This document shows, in pieces, positions 10,866 through 21,083 of a stretch of 64,000 bases of DNA. Below the pieces are notes generated by a model, which did not search any database, was not told the DNA's origin, and worked only from the letters and a program-made list of their open reading frames with translations. The translations under genes were made by a program, and so were the position numbers. Position 1 is the first letter of the stretch. Each line of letters starts with the position of its first letter. Source of the DNA: Athripsodes cinereus (Eukaryota > Arthropoda > Insecta > Trichoptera > Leptoceridae); NCBI GenBank assembly GCA_947579605.1, contig OX388325.1:6691572-6755571 (forward strand). The letters are read 5' to 3'.

Positions 10866-11228
10866 GATGTATCATTGAGGGACGCACACTTATGAATTGG
10901 ATTTTCGTGTATTTGATATATTTCCAGACTTCTCGTTTTTGAATAATAATTTTAGAACCACCTTATACTGAATGTAGTTTAACTTCTAGAGGGGGCAGTT
11001 TCCTAACTAAGTTCACCTACTCGCTCTATTTCAACTTTTTTCGAAATCTTAAGGCGAAGGTCTACTAACCCTATGCCCCTCCCACTTGGGTCCGCCTATG
11101 ATATAAACTATATAAACATGAGAATACATAGCAAACTTATTATTTGATTCACAAAGGTAAGATGACATAAGCAATGTAAATAGAGAATTTATCAAACGGT
11201 CCTACAATACATACTAAATATTATAACA
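10866..11228. other. No feature recognised
   Basis: No convincing ORF, repeat or RNA gene was recognised here. Confidence 0.4.
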
Positions 11229-12062
11229 CAGTGGTATCTTAACATACGGTTTTTTTGAGATACAAGACGTCGAGCGAGCGATTATTTGCTTTGAAATAGG
11301 GCAAAATTTGAAATACGAGCTATTTAATGACACATTCCTAACTCATTTTAGAAACATTCTGAAAAGGAGGAGGAAACAAACCTCCTTGGTCATGTTTTTT
11401 TAAACGGCCTACAGGTAAAAGTGAGAAAAGCGTGGCGAAATAGGCAAAGACCAGTGAAGAGAAAAGCAGTGACCAAAATTACGCGAAAGTAACACGTTAT
11501 AAATCTAATTTATTTCTTTAAATTCTCTTTTATTATGTTTTTTGTACAATATTTTTATTCTATTTATTCTTTACTGTACATTGATTACAACCAAATTCAC
11601 ACAAAAATACATTTAAAACAAAGACAATCATACAATCAATATACAGAGGGCGAGTTTATCGCAGAGGCGCGATAACTAACTAACCCAATATCATGCAGTT
11701 TTCACATAAAGAAAATCTTAAAGGAAGGAAAGAGAGGAGGTAAAAAAGGAGAAGAATAGGTAGGAAAAGGGACTAGGATACAGAAGCCATATTTTGTGTG
11801 ATAAAGTGGTCCTTGACCTCCCGCTTGAAAGCTTGAAGAGTGGGCAGCAACCTTATCCTGTTTACCATATTTGTCATTTATAAATACATTTTTCTTATTC
11901 AAAAACACGTAACAAAAATAACTGGGGTGACATTTTGGGGGCTGGAACGGATTAATGGCTGTTCAATTAATTTCAATAAAGAAATTTGCTTTGATATACG
12001 AGTAATTTGAAATACGAGCAATGTTGCGAAACGAATTAAACTCGTATGTCGAAGTACCACTT
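11229..12062. mobile_element. Tigger/pogo-like element, copy A, with nested LINE
   Basis: The left end CAGTGGTATCTTAACATACG and right end TCGTATGTCGAAGTACCACT are degraded versions of the termini of copy B (54474-55272). The interior matches copy B throughout, including CGAGCTATTTAATGACAC, AAACGGCCTACAGG and GGGGTGACATTTTGGGGGCT. A non-LTR 3' end is inserted at 11555-11866. There is no intact transposase. Confidence 0.78.
11555..11866 (-). mobile_element. Non-LTR retrotransposon 3' end inserted in Tigger-like copy
   Basis: The minus strand reads LLPTLQAFKREVKDHFITQN then a stop, a post-RT C terminus. The 3' UTR ends GTAATCAATGTACAGTAAAG plus an AATAAA-like tail. ATATTT flanks both sides (11549-11554, 11867-11872). 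The sister element at 54474-55272 shows the uninterrupted sequence, so the insertion can be read directly. Confidence 0.75.
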
Positions 12063-12289
12063 CTTGTTTCTAACAAGAATCTACTACAGCAGTAGCGTCA
12101 TTATAGATCATCTAGTTAGATCTATACGTAAGTACGTGAAATAATTATGTATGCCTTAATCATCAATGATTAATTAATTTATGAGATGTCCTGGGATTAA
12201 AAAAAAAACAAAGGTGAGCAATCATTTTATCATGAGTCAACATCGTCACAAACCACGTGTTGTAAATAGAAATTAGGCCACTCTATTTC

Positions 12290-12404
12290 TTCTTCGTTAA
12301 TGTCAGAGGCGAGGCACCCATGATGATGACTTCGTTAATGTCATCTTGGGTGTCTCTGACATTAACGATCATTTGTGTGAAACGCTCTTTGTCCTGCATT
12401 GCGC
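12290..12404 (-). pseudogene. Possible retroelement C-terminal fragment with foldback
   Basis: The minus strand reads DKERFTQMIVNVRDTQDDIN, reminiscent of the last residues of RTE-type ORFs. The same bases form a foldback: GTTAATGTCAGAGGCGAGGC and GGTGTCTCTGACATTAACG flank a repeated ACTTCGTTAATGTCA. The family is uncertain. Confidence 0.35.
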
Positions 12405-12660
12405 AAACATAACATAACATGCATAGACAGTTCACACAGATCGAGCTAGTCCCAAACTAAGATGTGAATCTTGTATTATGGGTACTAACGCGACGATACA
12501 CATATATACAATGCACTAAACATAACACCCAGACCCAGAACAATTTGAAAAAGGTCATTCTTCACTTTGCCCTGCCCGGGAATCGAACCCGAGACCTCGT
12601 GACTCAGAAGCAAGGCAAAGGCAAGAGCGTAACCTCCGCGCCACACCGGCCGGCCACATT
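12405..12660 (-). mobile_element. tRNA-derived SINE (family A), minus copy
   Basis: It matches 4356-4612 along its length: AACATAACATAACA tail, GATCGAGCTAGTCCCAAA, CACCCAGACCCAGAACA and GGGAATCGAACCCGAGACC (inverted B box). A short AAGGCAAAGGCAAG duplication disrupts the tRNA-like head. Confidence 0.8.
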
Positions 12661-12944
12661 TCTTCCATACCACTCAATCCGTTCCTGAATATTCTGGAGC
12701 CAGCAGAGACGCCTTCTTCCAATACCTTGACGATCTTCCGAATATCTCAAAAGTTGGGAAATACTTATACATCCACTTTTCTAAGCAAAACTATGTCCGT
12801 TCTTACTAGTGAGTTCCAGTGCGCAGCTTGATGTGTAGGCCAACTAAATACACCCACATACCACCATCATACAACATTTAGTATCCTCTTAGAGGGTAGA
12901 ATGTCTCAAGATCGTCATTATCACCATCGCACCGTTTCCATTAC

Positions 12945-13725
12945 GGGATACGCAGAAAGGATAGAGAGCCAATTACTCCTATCCTTGTACAGTATAAAAT
13001 TTTTGCTGCCATCACTGTCATGCGTGCTCTCCCATTCAACGTGCTCAACACGTATCTATATTGTAGTACTTATCTAGTTTGTATTTTTTTTTTATTTTAT
13101 TTTACTTCCTATGGACCAAGTAAAACATACAGTCATTTGGCACATGTAACAAACCAATACATTACATCAATTCTGCCCTGCTAAGTAAAAACACAGTAAT
13201 TACCAAACACATAATTATGTGTCAGAATCGCAGAACAAGTTTAAGATTGTACTTTTTGTGTGTATTTTTTCAAGTATCAAAAAACAAACTTTCCACAATC
13301 GTCACAAATATCTATTGTAAATTAGCTTATTAAAAGGAGGCATATTTCAAAAAATATTGAATATCTTAGATATTTGTGAGGACTGTGGTATGTCTTTTTA
13401 ATACTTGAAAAAATACACACAAAAGGTAGTTTTAAACTTGGTTTGCGATTCTGACACATATGTGTTTGGTAATTACTGTGTTTTTACTTAGCAGGGCAGA
13501 ATATTGGACCGAATAAGTTTGCGGATGTTACAAGTATATCGGTGTGTTTACAAATCTATAAAAAATCCATAAATTATCTTGTCATTTAATCCTCGAACGA
13601 TCACGTCTACTAGCACCATTCCTTTCAGCAATACATAATATTATTATCTTAGTCATTCGGTCCTCATTCATTGTTTTCAAGTACCCAAACCTCCTTAGTT
13701 TATTCACTTACATTCTTTTTATAAC
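12945..13725 (-). pseudogene. RTE-like copy split by an insertion
   Basis: The terminal coding part (12945-13065, with CACTGTCATGCGTGCTCTCC and GTGCTCAACACGT) and the more upstream part (13575-13725, with CATTTAATCCTCGAACG and TTAGTCATTCGGTCC) belong to one minus-strand copy, as shown by comparison with 33160-33655 where they are contiguous. About 500 bp, including the foldback element at 13170-13502, lies between them. Confidence 0.65.
13170..13502. mobile_element. Long-arm foldback MITE (333 bp)
   Basis: Arms of about 140 bp pair almost throughout. The left begins ATTCTGCCCTGCTAAGTAAA and the right ends TTTACTTAGCAGGGCAGAAT. CACAGTAATTACCAAACACA pairs with TGTGTTTGGTAATTACTGTG and CAAATATCT with AGATATTTG, leaving a loop of about 50 bp. 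There is no coding capacity and the superfamily is unclear. Confidence 0.8.
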
Positions 13726-13734
13726 AGAATACAA

Positions 13735-14060
13735 AGAATGTATCACTGAACTCTGCTGTAGACAGGCATTAAGTCATATAGACAGACAACACTTTAGGTT
13801 TTGTCAAGATATTACAACTAAATTGGAGGTGACCGGTACTGTATCGAAACCGGTATATGTGGAGCGTGCTTTTGCAATATCTGCACCTGTAGTCTGGAAC
13901 AGGCTTCCACAGATGATCAGAGAAACGCACGAAATATGTCTCGGTTCAAGAACCAACTGAAGAAATTTCTATTCAAGAAATTACACGGAATAATCCATAC
14001 ACAACCATAAGCCTTGAGGTGCATTTTTTCACAAAACGGCGCTTAACAAGTCATCCAAAT
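13735..14060 (+). mobile_element. CR1-like non-LTR 3' end, second copy
   Basis: It is close to 1850-2178: CACTGAACTCTGCTGTAGAC, then a frame with VERAFAISAPVVWNRLPQMI, then a 3' UTR with CACAAAACGGCGCTTAACAA and an AATAATAAT tail. It is 5' truncated. Confidence 0.7.
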
Positions 14061-14185
14061 AATAATAATGATAACTCCAGATTTCATCCCAAATTTCTCC
14101 TCATAAAATATACGCACTATATCTTTCAGATTTTTATCACGCATTCTTCTCCATGATCTCATTTCTACTGTATTAACAACACCAG
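14058..14185 (-). pseudogene. RTE-like fragment (minus)
   Basis: The minus frame reads VNTVEMRSWRRMRDKNLKDI, matching VEMRSLRRM-type sequence of the RTE-like family. It is heavily truncated and sits between two CR1-like 3' ends. Confidence 0.55.
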
Positions 14186-14204
14186 TATAAGGATGACAGA
14201 ATGC

Positions 14205-14292
14205 ACCAACCTTTTGGCTGTAACCTTGAGATGGATACTCCATTAAACGGCGCCGAATAAATCATCCAATATAATAATAATAATAATAATAA
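14205..14292 (+). repeat. CR1-like 3' UTR with (ATA)n tail
   Basis: ATGGATACTCCATTAAACGG then CGCCGAATAAATCATCCAA and an (ATA)n microsatellite at 14269-14292. It is the 3' terminus of the element whose coding copy lies at 49025-50689. Confidence 0.7.
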
Positions 14293-14639
14293 CATGTCTC
14301 CAAATACAATTGTTAAAAGGTATAAAGTATTGGACATGGTATTTTTAGATACAGGTATATTATTGAACGTAATTGAATGATGACCTTCTTTTGAAAGCCG
14401 CGCCCACACCGGGAGATATATAGATACATAAAGGTATTATATAAAAACTGTAAAACTCTGACTCATTTAACATATTATGTTATACAGTCATTTTAGATAT
14501 TATTTTATTATTGACATTTTATGCACGTACGATCACCAGAAACGAGGAAAACGTGCAAAAAATCGTCAACAAAATTATATGTAGGTCACACACCTGTACA
14601 AGCAATGGTATGGATGACTCGGTGGTCATCTCCGAAATT
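14293..14639. other. No clear feature
   Basis: No recognised domain. The reading frame that opens at 14521 only becomes homologous to retroelement sequence after about 14690. Confidence 0.35.
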
Positions 14640-14960
14640 GTTTTTTTGTCAGTTTTCTATTCCACACAATCTATTTAAGGAGGCAACGGAAAGGCAAAAA
14701 TCACTTAGGTCTGCTAACACAGACAATAGACTTGTGGTGCTGTGTAGAGGAGGTCTGGATGTTAACCGTGCCTTCTGTGTGGCTGGTCCGTTGCTGTGGA
14801 ACAAAATTCCCTATGACTTGCGGACTCCGGAGAGTGTGGAGGTGTTAAGGCAAGGTTAAAAACCCTATTGTTCAGGAGGTGTTATGATTCTTGAATGGGT
14901 TGGTTTTTCCACAAAACGGCGCATCTTAAAAAAGTTGACTAGTTATTATTATTATTTAAT
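14640..14960 (+). mobile_element. CR1-like non-LTR 3' end (third subfamily)
   Basis: The frame at 14690-14860 has DNRLVVLCRGGLDVNRAFCV and AGPLLWNKIPYDLR, the post-RT C-terminal motif. The 3' UTR again carries CACAAAACGGCGCATC and an (ATT)n tail. A complementary copy sits at 36853-37046. Confidence 0.7.
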
Positions 14961-14961
14961 A

Positions 14962-15015
14962 TCATCATAGCATCTCCCATAAGCGGGGTGGCTAATAATT
15001 TAACTGCACGTAACA
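14962..15015 (-). repeat. RTE-tail short repeat, terminal piece
   Basis: ATCTCCCATAAGCGGGGTGG then AACTGCACGTAACA is a diverged hairpin end of the dispersed repeat. Confidence 0.5.
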
Positions 15016-15519
15016 TTTTTTTTGAGAGGGAGCAAACCTGAGACACATTGCACCCCCGGGTAGATCGTAAGGTGGGAACCGGGGCTGCAAAGAAGAATGA
15101 GGTGTTTTAGCCGGTAGGAGTCCGGCAACACCTATTTACTTATTTAAGTGTCCATGAAGGATTTCCACTAATTAAAAAAAAACACATAAATATGAAGGGT
15201 ATAAACATCGTGTCAATAAAAAACAAGTAGGAAGGATCGTATCACTGACTTGAAAATATTAAGGAGATTATTCAACGGACACCTCATCAGCTCAACAAAA
15301 GAAGCACAGGATACAGGAAAGGTGTTCTGATGGTTACGAATCGGCTTAGGCTGGTTTAAGTGGCCTTTACCCATGGTACGTTCACCAAAAGAGTTTGCAC
15401 CATGTGCCAGTTTTGCGGACGAGGTGTCCTTGCGTTAATTATTATTGGACAACATTAAAGTGTCGTTTACGTGCCAAAACACCTTAAGGACACTGTACAA
15501 TTCATCAATTCTAGAACAC
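15016..15519. other. Unidentified repeat-like sequence
   Basis: A GC-richer block at 15020-15130 (CACCCCCGGGTAGATCG, AGCCGGTAGGAGTCCGGCAA) looks like a retroelement piece. 15330-15500 has mixed sequence with CGAGGTGTCCTTGCG. No intact frame or RNA gene is seen. Confidence 0.35.
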
Positions 15520-15665
15520 TTTACGCTGGTCTGATGACGAGAGCGGAAGCACTTGAAAGCCGGCTCACTACCAATAATGTCACAAAAGAAGTAAGTACTA
15601 AATATAAGTGTTTCTTTTATGATAATTTAACATGAACTTTCACCAAGAACCGTCGGTCGAAAATA
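15520..15665 (+). repeat. Half copy of foldback MITE family M3
   Basis: CTGATGACGAGAGCGGAAGC, then AAGCCGGCTCACTACCAATA and AATGTCACAAAAGAAGTA match the right arm of the complete foldback at 42795-43012. The left arm is absent or unrecognisable. Confidence 0.6.
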
Positions 15666-16344
15666 TCGACTTCAATAAAATTAGGTTTTTACTTTTTAGG
15701 TCCTTTCTTATATCCTGCCTTTTAAAGGACTGTTGAAATCAACAGAAAAGTATTCTAGAAATTACTCAATTGATACAGAATCGCTTCAGACGGAGATACG
15801 TAATTTGAATACTTGTTATCTCGGAAAAAGTATTTAAGTCCATTTTTTTTTTATCTTGAATGTCATGTGAGCTATGTAGATTATGGCAATATTTAAATAT
15901 AGATAAGTACATTGTACTGTGACACGAGCATATATTTCGATGGTCTAAAGCACATAAGACATATGTCCACTATTTATGTAAAATGAGTTAATATGTGTAC
16001 AAGATCAGTTGCAAATGCAACGTCTTCTATGTCCTGATTACATAATTACCTATAAAACTTATGTATATCATTATCGAAATATTTTAAAAACTAAATGTCA
16101 CATGTTCATAAATGGTCATTTTTTTGTACACAGATGTAACATGACACATAAGATATGTATTTGAGAATGCAATTATATTGACTTTCTTAATTCTTAAAAA
16201 GCACTTGTCCTTCAAGGAAATTTTCTGATAGAAGTCAGAATTAGTAGGAAAAACATTCGACTTTGCACAAAAATTGTAATAAACAAACGATCAAGTCGTG
16301 AATTTATTAATATTTCAAATAAAAATTTGAAAAGTTGGGCATTT
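15666..16344. other. AT-rich intergenic sequence
   Basis: No gene, exon or recognisable mobile element is visible in this stretch. Confidence 0.4.
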
Positions 16345-16485
16345 TTATTTATTTATTCTTTACTGTATATTGATTACAAACAATTATATTTACAAACAAT
16401 TCAGGTTGGATACAATCAATATACAGAGGACGAGTTTATCGCAAAGGCATGATCTCTTCCAACTAACCCAAGGCTTTTTTCCGAA
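16345..16485 (-). repeat. LINE 3' tail repeat
   Basis: TTTATTCTTTACTGTATATT, GATTACAAACAATTATA, then CAATATACAGAGGACGAGTT and TATCGCAAAGGCATGATC correspond to 6246-6385 and 11555-11866. Confidence 0.65.
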
Positions 16486-16689
16486 ATTGTGATTTAAAAA
16501 ATAAGGAGGTTGTGAAAAATATTCCAAAAACCAAACTTTAATATTTGCGAAACTGAAAATTTCGTATTCGGCACACCACTAGTAGGAATAATAATTATAT
16601 ATCTGTATTTCGGAGAGAAACTGTTCTATGTCAAATTATGGTCAAAATGACTTTTGAGCATTGTTGAGTTTTGACTTGGCTATTTTACA

Positions 16690-16830
16690 TCTCAAATTCA
16701 GCGATGAGGTTTGCCACCCATCCTCAATGTCTTAATTGTTTTTGTTGGCACAGAGAAGACAGCTTGCATGTTTATTGCATGCAGCAGATTTGGTGGCTAC
16801 CCCACTAGTGGGATATACCGTGATTTGTAA
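16690..16830 (+). repeat. RTE-tail short repeat, plus copy (3' half)
   Basis: TCAGCGATGAGGTTTGCCAC, then AGACAGCTTGCATGTTTATT, GGTGGCTACCCCACTAGTGG and GATATACCGTGAT. It retains the 3' hairpin but has no microsatellite tail. Confidence 0.7.
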
Positions 16831-17466
16831 CAATTAATCCAAAAATATAATATTATGAGAAGCAGCAAATGTAATCAAACATGTTGAAATTTTATGGAAG
16901 TTTTTTCTGAACAATGAAAATGACATCTCTTGTCATAGTGTATTTATAATTTGTGATACAGATATTAAATAACATGATGTAATAATAGGTACCTACAGTC
17001 TGATAAGATTGACTAGAAGATAATAATGTCAACAAAATATAAAACAACACTGATTCATACTAAGATAATAACATTATGCATTATTTTGTATTTCACACGT
17101 AGATCTTTTATTGTTTATTTTTTTTAATTATATGAGATTAGTAAACGTCGGTTATCAATTGAATGGCTAACAGAGGTTTAGCCGGGTTTTTTTAATTCTA
17201 GCGGAGATACCGCAGATCTCTGAGGACTTCAATTCATCCGAAATTCTCCATATAAAAAAACTTGTCCACACCGAAGGTGAAGGTCATAGCGGACAGCCTG
17301 AAGGACTGACTAATCAATATACCTCTGTGTGTACCTACACAGGAATCTTTCTCATTGAACGAGATAAATGAAACTCTGGGGACTCCAATCCATTTATCTT
17401 AAATTACATATATTTAGTGGTAGAATGCTCGCCTGCCATTAATCTTTTACAGCACATAAAAGTTAC
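16831..17466. other. Noncoding stretch before candidate exon
   Basis: No domain or repeat is recognised. It lies on the downstream (intron) side of the minus-strand exon at 17467-17602. Confidence 0.35.
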
Positions 17467-17602
17467 CTGCAGGATCTAGAAAATCCTCCTTTTCCAGCTG
17501 ATGATCTTGTGATGGCTGGTAGCCATATGCTGGAAGCCATGGACCAGGAGGGTCTGGCCACTCGGAGAATGATAACTCCTCCAGATCCTCTCCAAGATTA
17601 TC
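17467..17602 (-). CDS. Candidate internal coding exon, unknown gene
   Basis: On the minus strand this 136-bp stretch is bounded by a pyrimidine-rich acceptor (TTCGTTATTTTCAG, AG at 17603-17604) and a good donor (CAG|GTAACT at 17466-17461). It is open throughout and encodes 45 residues: DNLGEDLEELSFSEWPDPPG, then PWLPAYGYQPSQDHQLEKED and FLDPA. The peptide is acidic and rich in proline and tryptophan, quite unlike the AT-driven translations around it. It resembles none of the retroelement families in the window, and a short repeat copy sits in the flanking intron. I do not recognise the protein. If real, partner exons lie outside this window or are too short to see. Confidence 0.5.
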
Positions 17603-17743
17603 CTGAAAATAACGAAAAAGAATATTAAAATAGTCATAATCTGAATACGACTAAAGAAAATTTTAATACATGCACATAAATAAATAAATAAAATAAATAA
17701 TGAAAAAAGTCGTGAAAATTCCGTGGAACACCTGGTAAATAAA

Positions 17744-17921
17744 AAAGTTGTCTCCCACTCTTTTTCGTAAGATTTCGAGTGTTCTGTAAAAGGCAGGTGT
17801 TCGAAAAAATAAAGACCTTTAAACCTTAAGAGTTTAAACTCAGCGATGATGTTTGCCACCCCTCCTGAATGTCCTAATTTTTTTGTTAGCATGCTACAAT
17901 ATGCCACTTGTGGGATATTAT
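17744..17921 (+). repeat. RTE-tail short repeat, plus copy
   Basis: TCTCCCACTCTTTTTCGTAA, TTCTGTAAAAGGCAGGTGTT, TCAGCGATGATGTTTGCCAC and CCACTTGTGGGATATTA. It has an internal deletion before the hairpin. A leftover hAT-like end, CACTTTGGGAATCACTGG, lies just beyond at 17950-17967. Confidence 0.65.
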
Positions 17922-17984
17922 GCTGCGACCCGGGGAGCCGCGGTGCACACTTTGGGAATCACTGGCTGTAGCTAATAATTTTAC

Positions 17985-18045
17985 GATACTTTGTAACGTT
18001 CGATGTTGTAATGTAACCAATGTACAGTAAAGAATAAAATAAATA
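17985..18045 (+). repeat. LINE 3' tail, plus copy
   Basis: AACCAATGTACAGTAAAGAA then TAAAATAAATACC is the 3' terminus of the tail family seen at 6246, 11555 and 16345. Only the end is present. Confidence 0.45.
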
Positions 18046-18898
18046 CCTAATATAAATTACCCATATGCCTACGAGATAAAATGAAATACAAAGTTGCCAG
18101 AGAGTAAAATATCTCTCATGGGTACCGTTATAATCTTCGCACGTAACAAAGCGTAAGGAAAACTAACACGTTTATAAAAAAGTATACATTCCCAAAAGGG
18201 CATTGGATATATATGTCATCATTCATTTAATATTTTTTGTCTTAGTGGTTGTGGTGGTAAGTTGTTTGTAATACTGATTTTAGCGTTATTCTCGCGAATA
18301 CCTGATGGCATTTTAAACAGCATTCCAATTTCAAATAATGGAATGCAGCTCATTTGTTTAATTTTAATTGATTTTGCGTGTCAAACTTTTTGATTTTGTT
18401 GCGAATTTTGTGCAATATCTTTGCGAAATCCGCTTCGAGGGGTTCCCGGCAAAAAATGTCTCGCACTATATTCTCTAAGTTTTACAATGTCCTACTGTTA
18501 AAGGCAGGCACGTATTCGTAAAAAATGTAATCTTGTATAAATGTCGTGATAACGAGCGTCTTCTGGCAATTCTTACATATGACACCAATTTCTATTCTCA
18601 ATCATTCTCAGTATGTGGTGCTCATTGCTAGAATAATCTCCCGTCTTCTCATAGAATACATAGAATTATATTACTTCGTATAGAAGTGCTGGTAGCTTAT
18701 CCGCGATGTTCCAACTCAGGTCGGCCGATCGGCCGACCTGCATTTTTGCCTTGTTCAGTACGAAATTGACCATCGTTCGAGTAAGATGTAGCGTTCCTTA
18801 CAAAAATGCATGTTACACATGCACTATTCAGGTGTATACAACTCAATGGTATTTTATCAACTATAATTTAATTTTCTGTAAGTATCTTAAATTCCCAG
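18046..18898. other. No feature recognised
   Basis: AT-rich with scattered short ORFs. The palindromic string GGTCGGCCGATCGGCCGACC at 18719-18738 is notable but has no evident gene. Confidence 0.35.
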
Positions 18899-19055
18899 TA
18901 TGGAGTAACTATGTCGCCCTGAGACCCCAAATGAGGCATAAGGAGAGCGAAACGTTCATTCCACATCACAAAACTCTCCACGCTCCTCTTGGAAGCATAA
19001 GTGCAAAAAACAAATTAAACACCCTTTCCAAACCACACAAAATACAGAACAGGTG
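18899..19055 (+). CDS. Weak candidate internal exon, unknown gene
   Basis: An acceptor-like AAATTCCCAG (AG at 18897-18898) and a donor-like GTGAGC (19056-19061) bound a frame open over the stretch. It encodes WSNYVALRPQMRHKESETFI, then PHHKTLHAPLGSISAKNK. The composition looks coding, but the upstream polypyrimidine tract is poor and an alternative donor lies at 19053. There is no recognised homology. It could equally be a decayed element. Confidence 0.25.
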
Positions 19056-19499
19056 GTGAGCCCATTACTTGGAGTAAATATTGTCACACATTTTTAAGTT
19101 TTTAGTTATATAAAAGAAAGGCAAAAAAATATTTACCGTTAGCAATCCAGTGTCTCAAGTTCGATTCTCGCTCTTTTCTGATCAATATACTCTTTTATTC
19201 AAAGTCATATAAGTGCATATATCCATGAAGTTATATCTTTTGACTATAAAACCATTCAGATAAAAACAATAAATTATTGTCAATTTTTACTTTCTCCGAG
19301 AAACAATCTGCAGGGAGCAGAACAAGTTTTATTTTTGTTGGAAAAATATTAGATTTTTTCAAATTTCAAATAATAAAAAAAATTCATTGTACTATCGTTT
19401 CATTTTATGATAACATGTTTGTTGTGTCTGAAATAGTTAGATACATTCTCTCTTTACTTGCAGACATACAACGGAAAATGTTGTGAACACCTGATAAAG
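19056..19499. other. AT-rich, possible SINE remnant
   Basis: AAGTTCGATTCTCGCTCTTT at 19158-19177 resembles a tRNA B box with context. Nothing else is convincing before the retrotransposon begins. Confidence 0.3.
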
Positions 19500-21083
19500 G
19501 TCTTGCTTCCTTATTGTTAATATATATTATTGATTTGCGGAAAGCGTTTGACAGCATTTCTCATGAAAAATTGATATCTAAGCTGAAAAAAATTGGTATT
19601 AAAGGTAAAGTCCTGAACTGGTTTGAGAGTTACCTAAATAACCGCATCCAGTGTGTAAATATAAATACCCATTATAGCAATCCTCTAACGTCTACATTCG
19701 GTATACCCCAGGGAACAGTAATTGGACCAATTTTATTCATTGCTTACGTTAACGATGTGTTTCAGTTACCATCGGTTGGAAGAATCATATCATATGCGGA
19801 TGACACAGTTGTTTTAATTCAAGAACGAGACATAGATAGTTTAATGGTGTCAGCAAACAAAGCAATGAATACCTTAAAAAAATGGTTTGACCAAAACCTA
19901 TTGTCACTGAATACAGAAAAAACATCATACATATTTTTTTCACTAAAGAACCAATTATTACCTCCTCATTTTAAAATAACAGTGCATGGTTATTCATGTA
20001 GGCACAATGACGAATGTAAATGTGAGACTATTAACCCCTCCAAGAACATTAAGTATTTAGGAATAATTATTGATGAGAATTTAAGATGGAAACCGCAAAT
20101 TGAATTAGTCTCAAAGAGAATCAGGAAACTTATATATATTTTTTTGGGATTGAGAAACATATTGTGTATGAAAACTTTGAAGACCGTCTACTATGCGTTG
20201 TGCCAGTCTGTATTACAGTACGGAATTGTAGCTTGGGGCGCTGCATACCAATCAAATTTAATGCCAATCAAAATTTTACAAAAGCTTATCATTAAAATCG
20301 CTCTAAAGAAACAACGAACATTTCCTACGGTTGAACTGTTTAAAATTTTCCCCGTGCCGAGAGTTGAGGAATTATTTGAAAAGGCAAGTATAATTCAAGT
20401 ACATAATGATATTGTTCAGAAAACCGATATTTACTTGTCAAATATATCGGGGAGGCCAAGATCATTCAGTAAATTAAAAATACCCAAATGCAAAACAACA
20501 ACAGCCCAAAATCAGTATACATATAGAGGTATCACTTTATTTAATAATTTACCCAGTATAATTAGAGACACAAAGTGTAAGACAAAATTCAAAAATTTAA
20601 TTAAAACCTTTTACAAAAAAAAAAAAAAAACTTAACCAACAGCTTCAACTCCCAAATGGGTTTATCGACTTAATTAATAAATAATAATTAACAACTATTG
20701 ATATAATACATTGGAATAATATTTATTGTGCATACATTCAGATGTTTTTATTATTATTAACTACCCACATAATAGTGTAAAATTGTAACATATTTGTATG
20801 GAAGCATTGGGTAGAATGTTTATTCACCTGATGCCGGTATTTTTTTGGTGTTTATATGTTTTGTTGTATTTATGTGTATTTGTATGTGTTTATGTATTTT
20901 TGATATGTATTATGTATAGACACTGCTTCCCACTCCTACACAAGTGTTTGTGCACTTTCTGGAGGGGCAAAAACGTATTTTTGTTCTCAAGAGAATGCAA
21001 AAAAATATGTATAGTATATAAGAAACAATTAATGTAAATGTATTCTGTTAAATAAAATTATTATAAAAAAAAAAAAAAAAAAA
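19500..21083 (+). mobile_element. 5'-truncated non-LTR retrotransposon with RT domain
   Basis: A 373-codon frame (19514-20635) starts inside the RT domain. It shows motif A (DLRKAFD, residues 7-13), GIPQGT (63-68) and the catalytic YADD (94-97), then the thumb and a C terminus ending in KTFYK and a lysine run. A 3' UTR follows with AAATAAAATTATTA near 21050 and a poly-A tract at 21065-21083. The frame is intact, so the insertion is fairly recent, but it lacks the endonuclease and RT fingers. The clade is Jockey/CR1-like by motif, with the exact family unknown. A decayed relative lies at 41641-42790. Confidence 0.85.

Noticed and set aside
12290..12404. Spliced host exon (acceptor-like GCAATGCAG then an open frame)
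   Set aside because: The peptide resembles retroelement C termini, and the DNA is a foldback next to a SINE. Kept only as a low-confidence fragment.
17476..17907. A 143-codon minus frame as one gene
   Set aside because: It runs through a splice-like acceptor, AT-rich intron sequence and the antisense of a short repeat. Only the 17467-17602 part looks coding.
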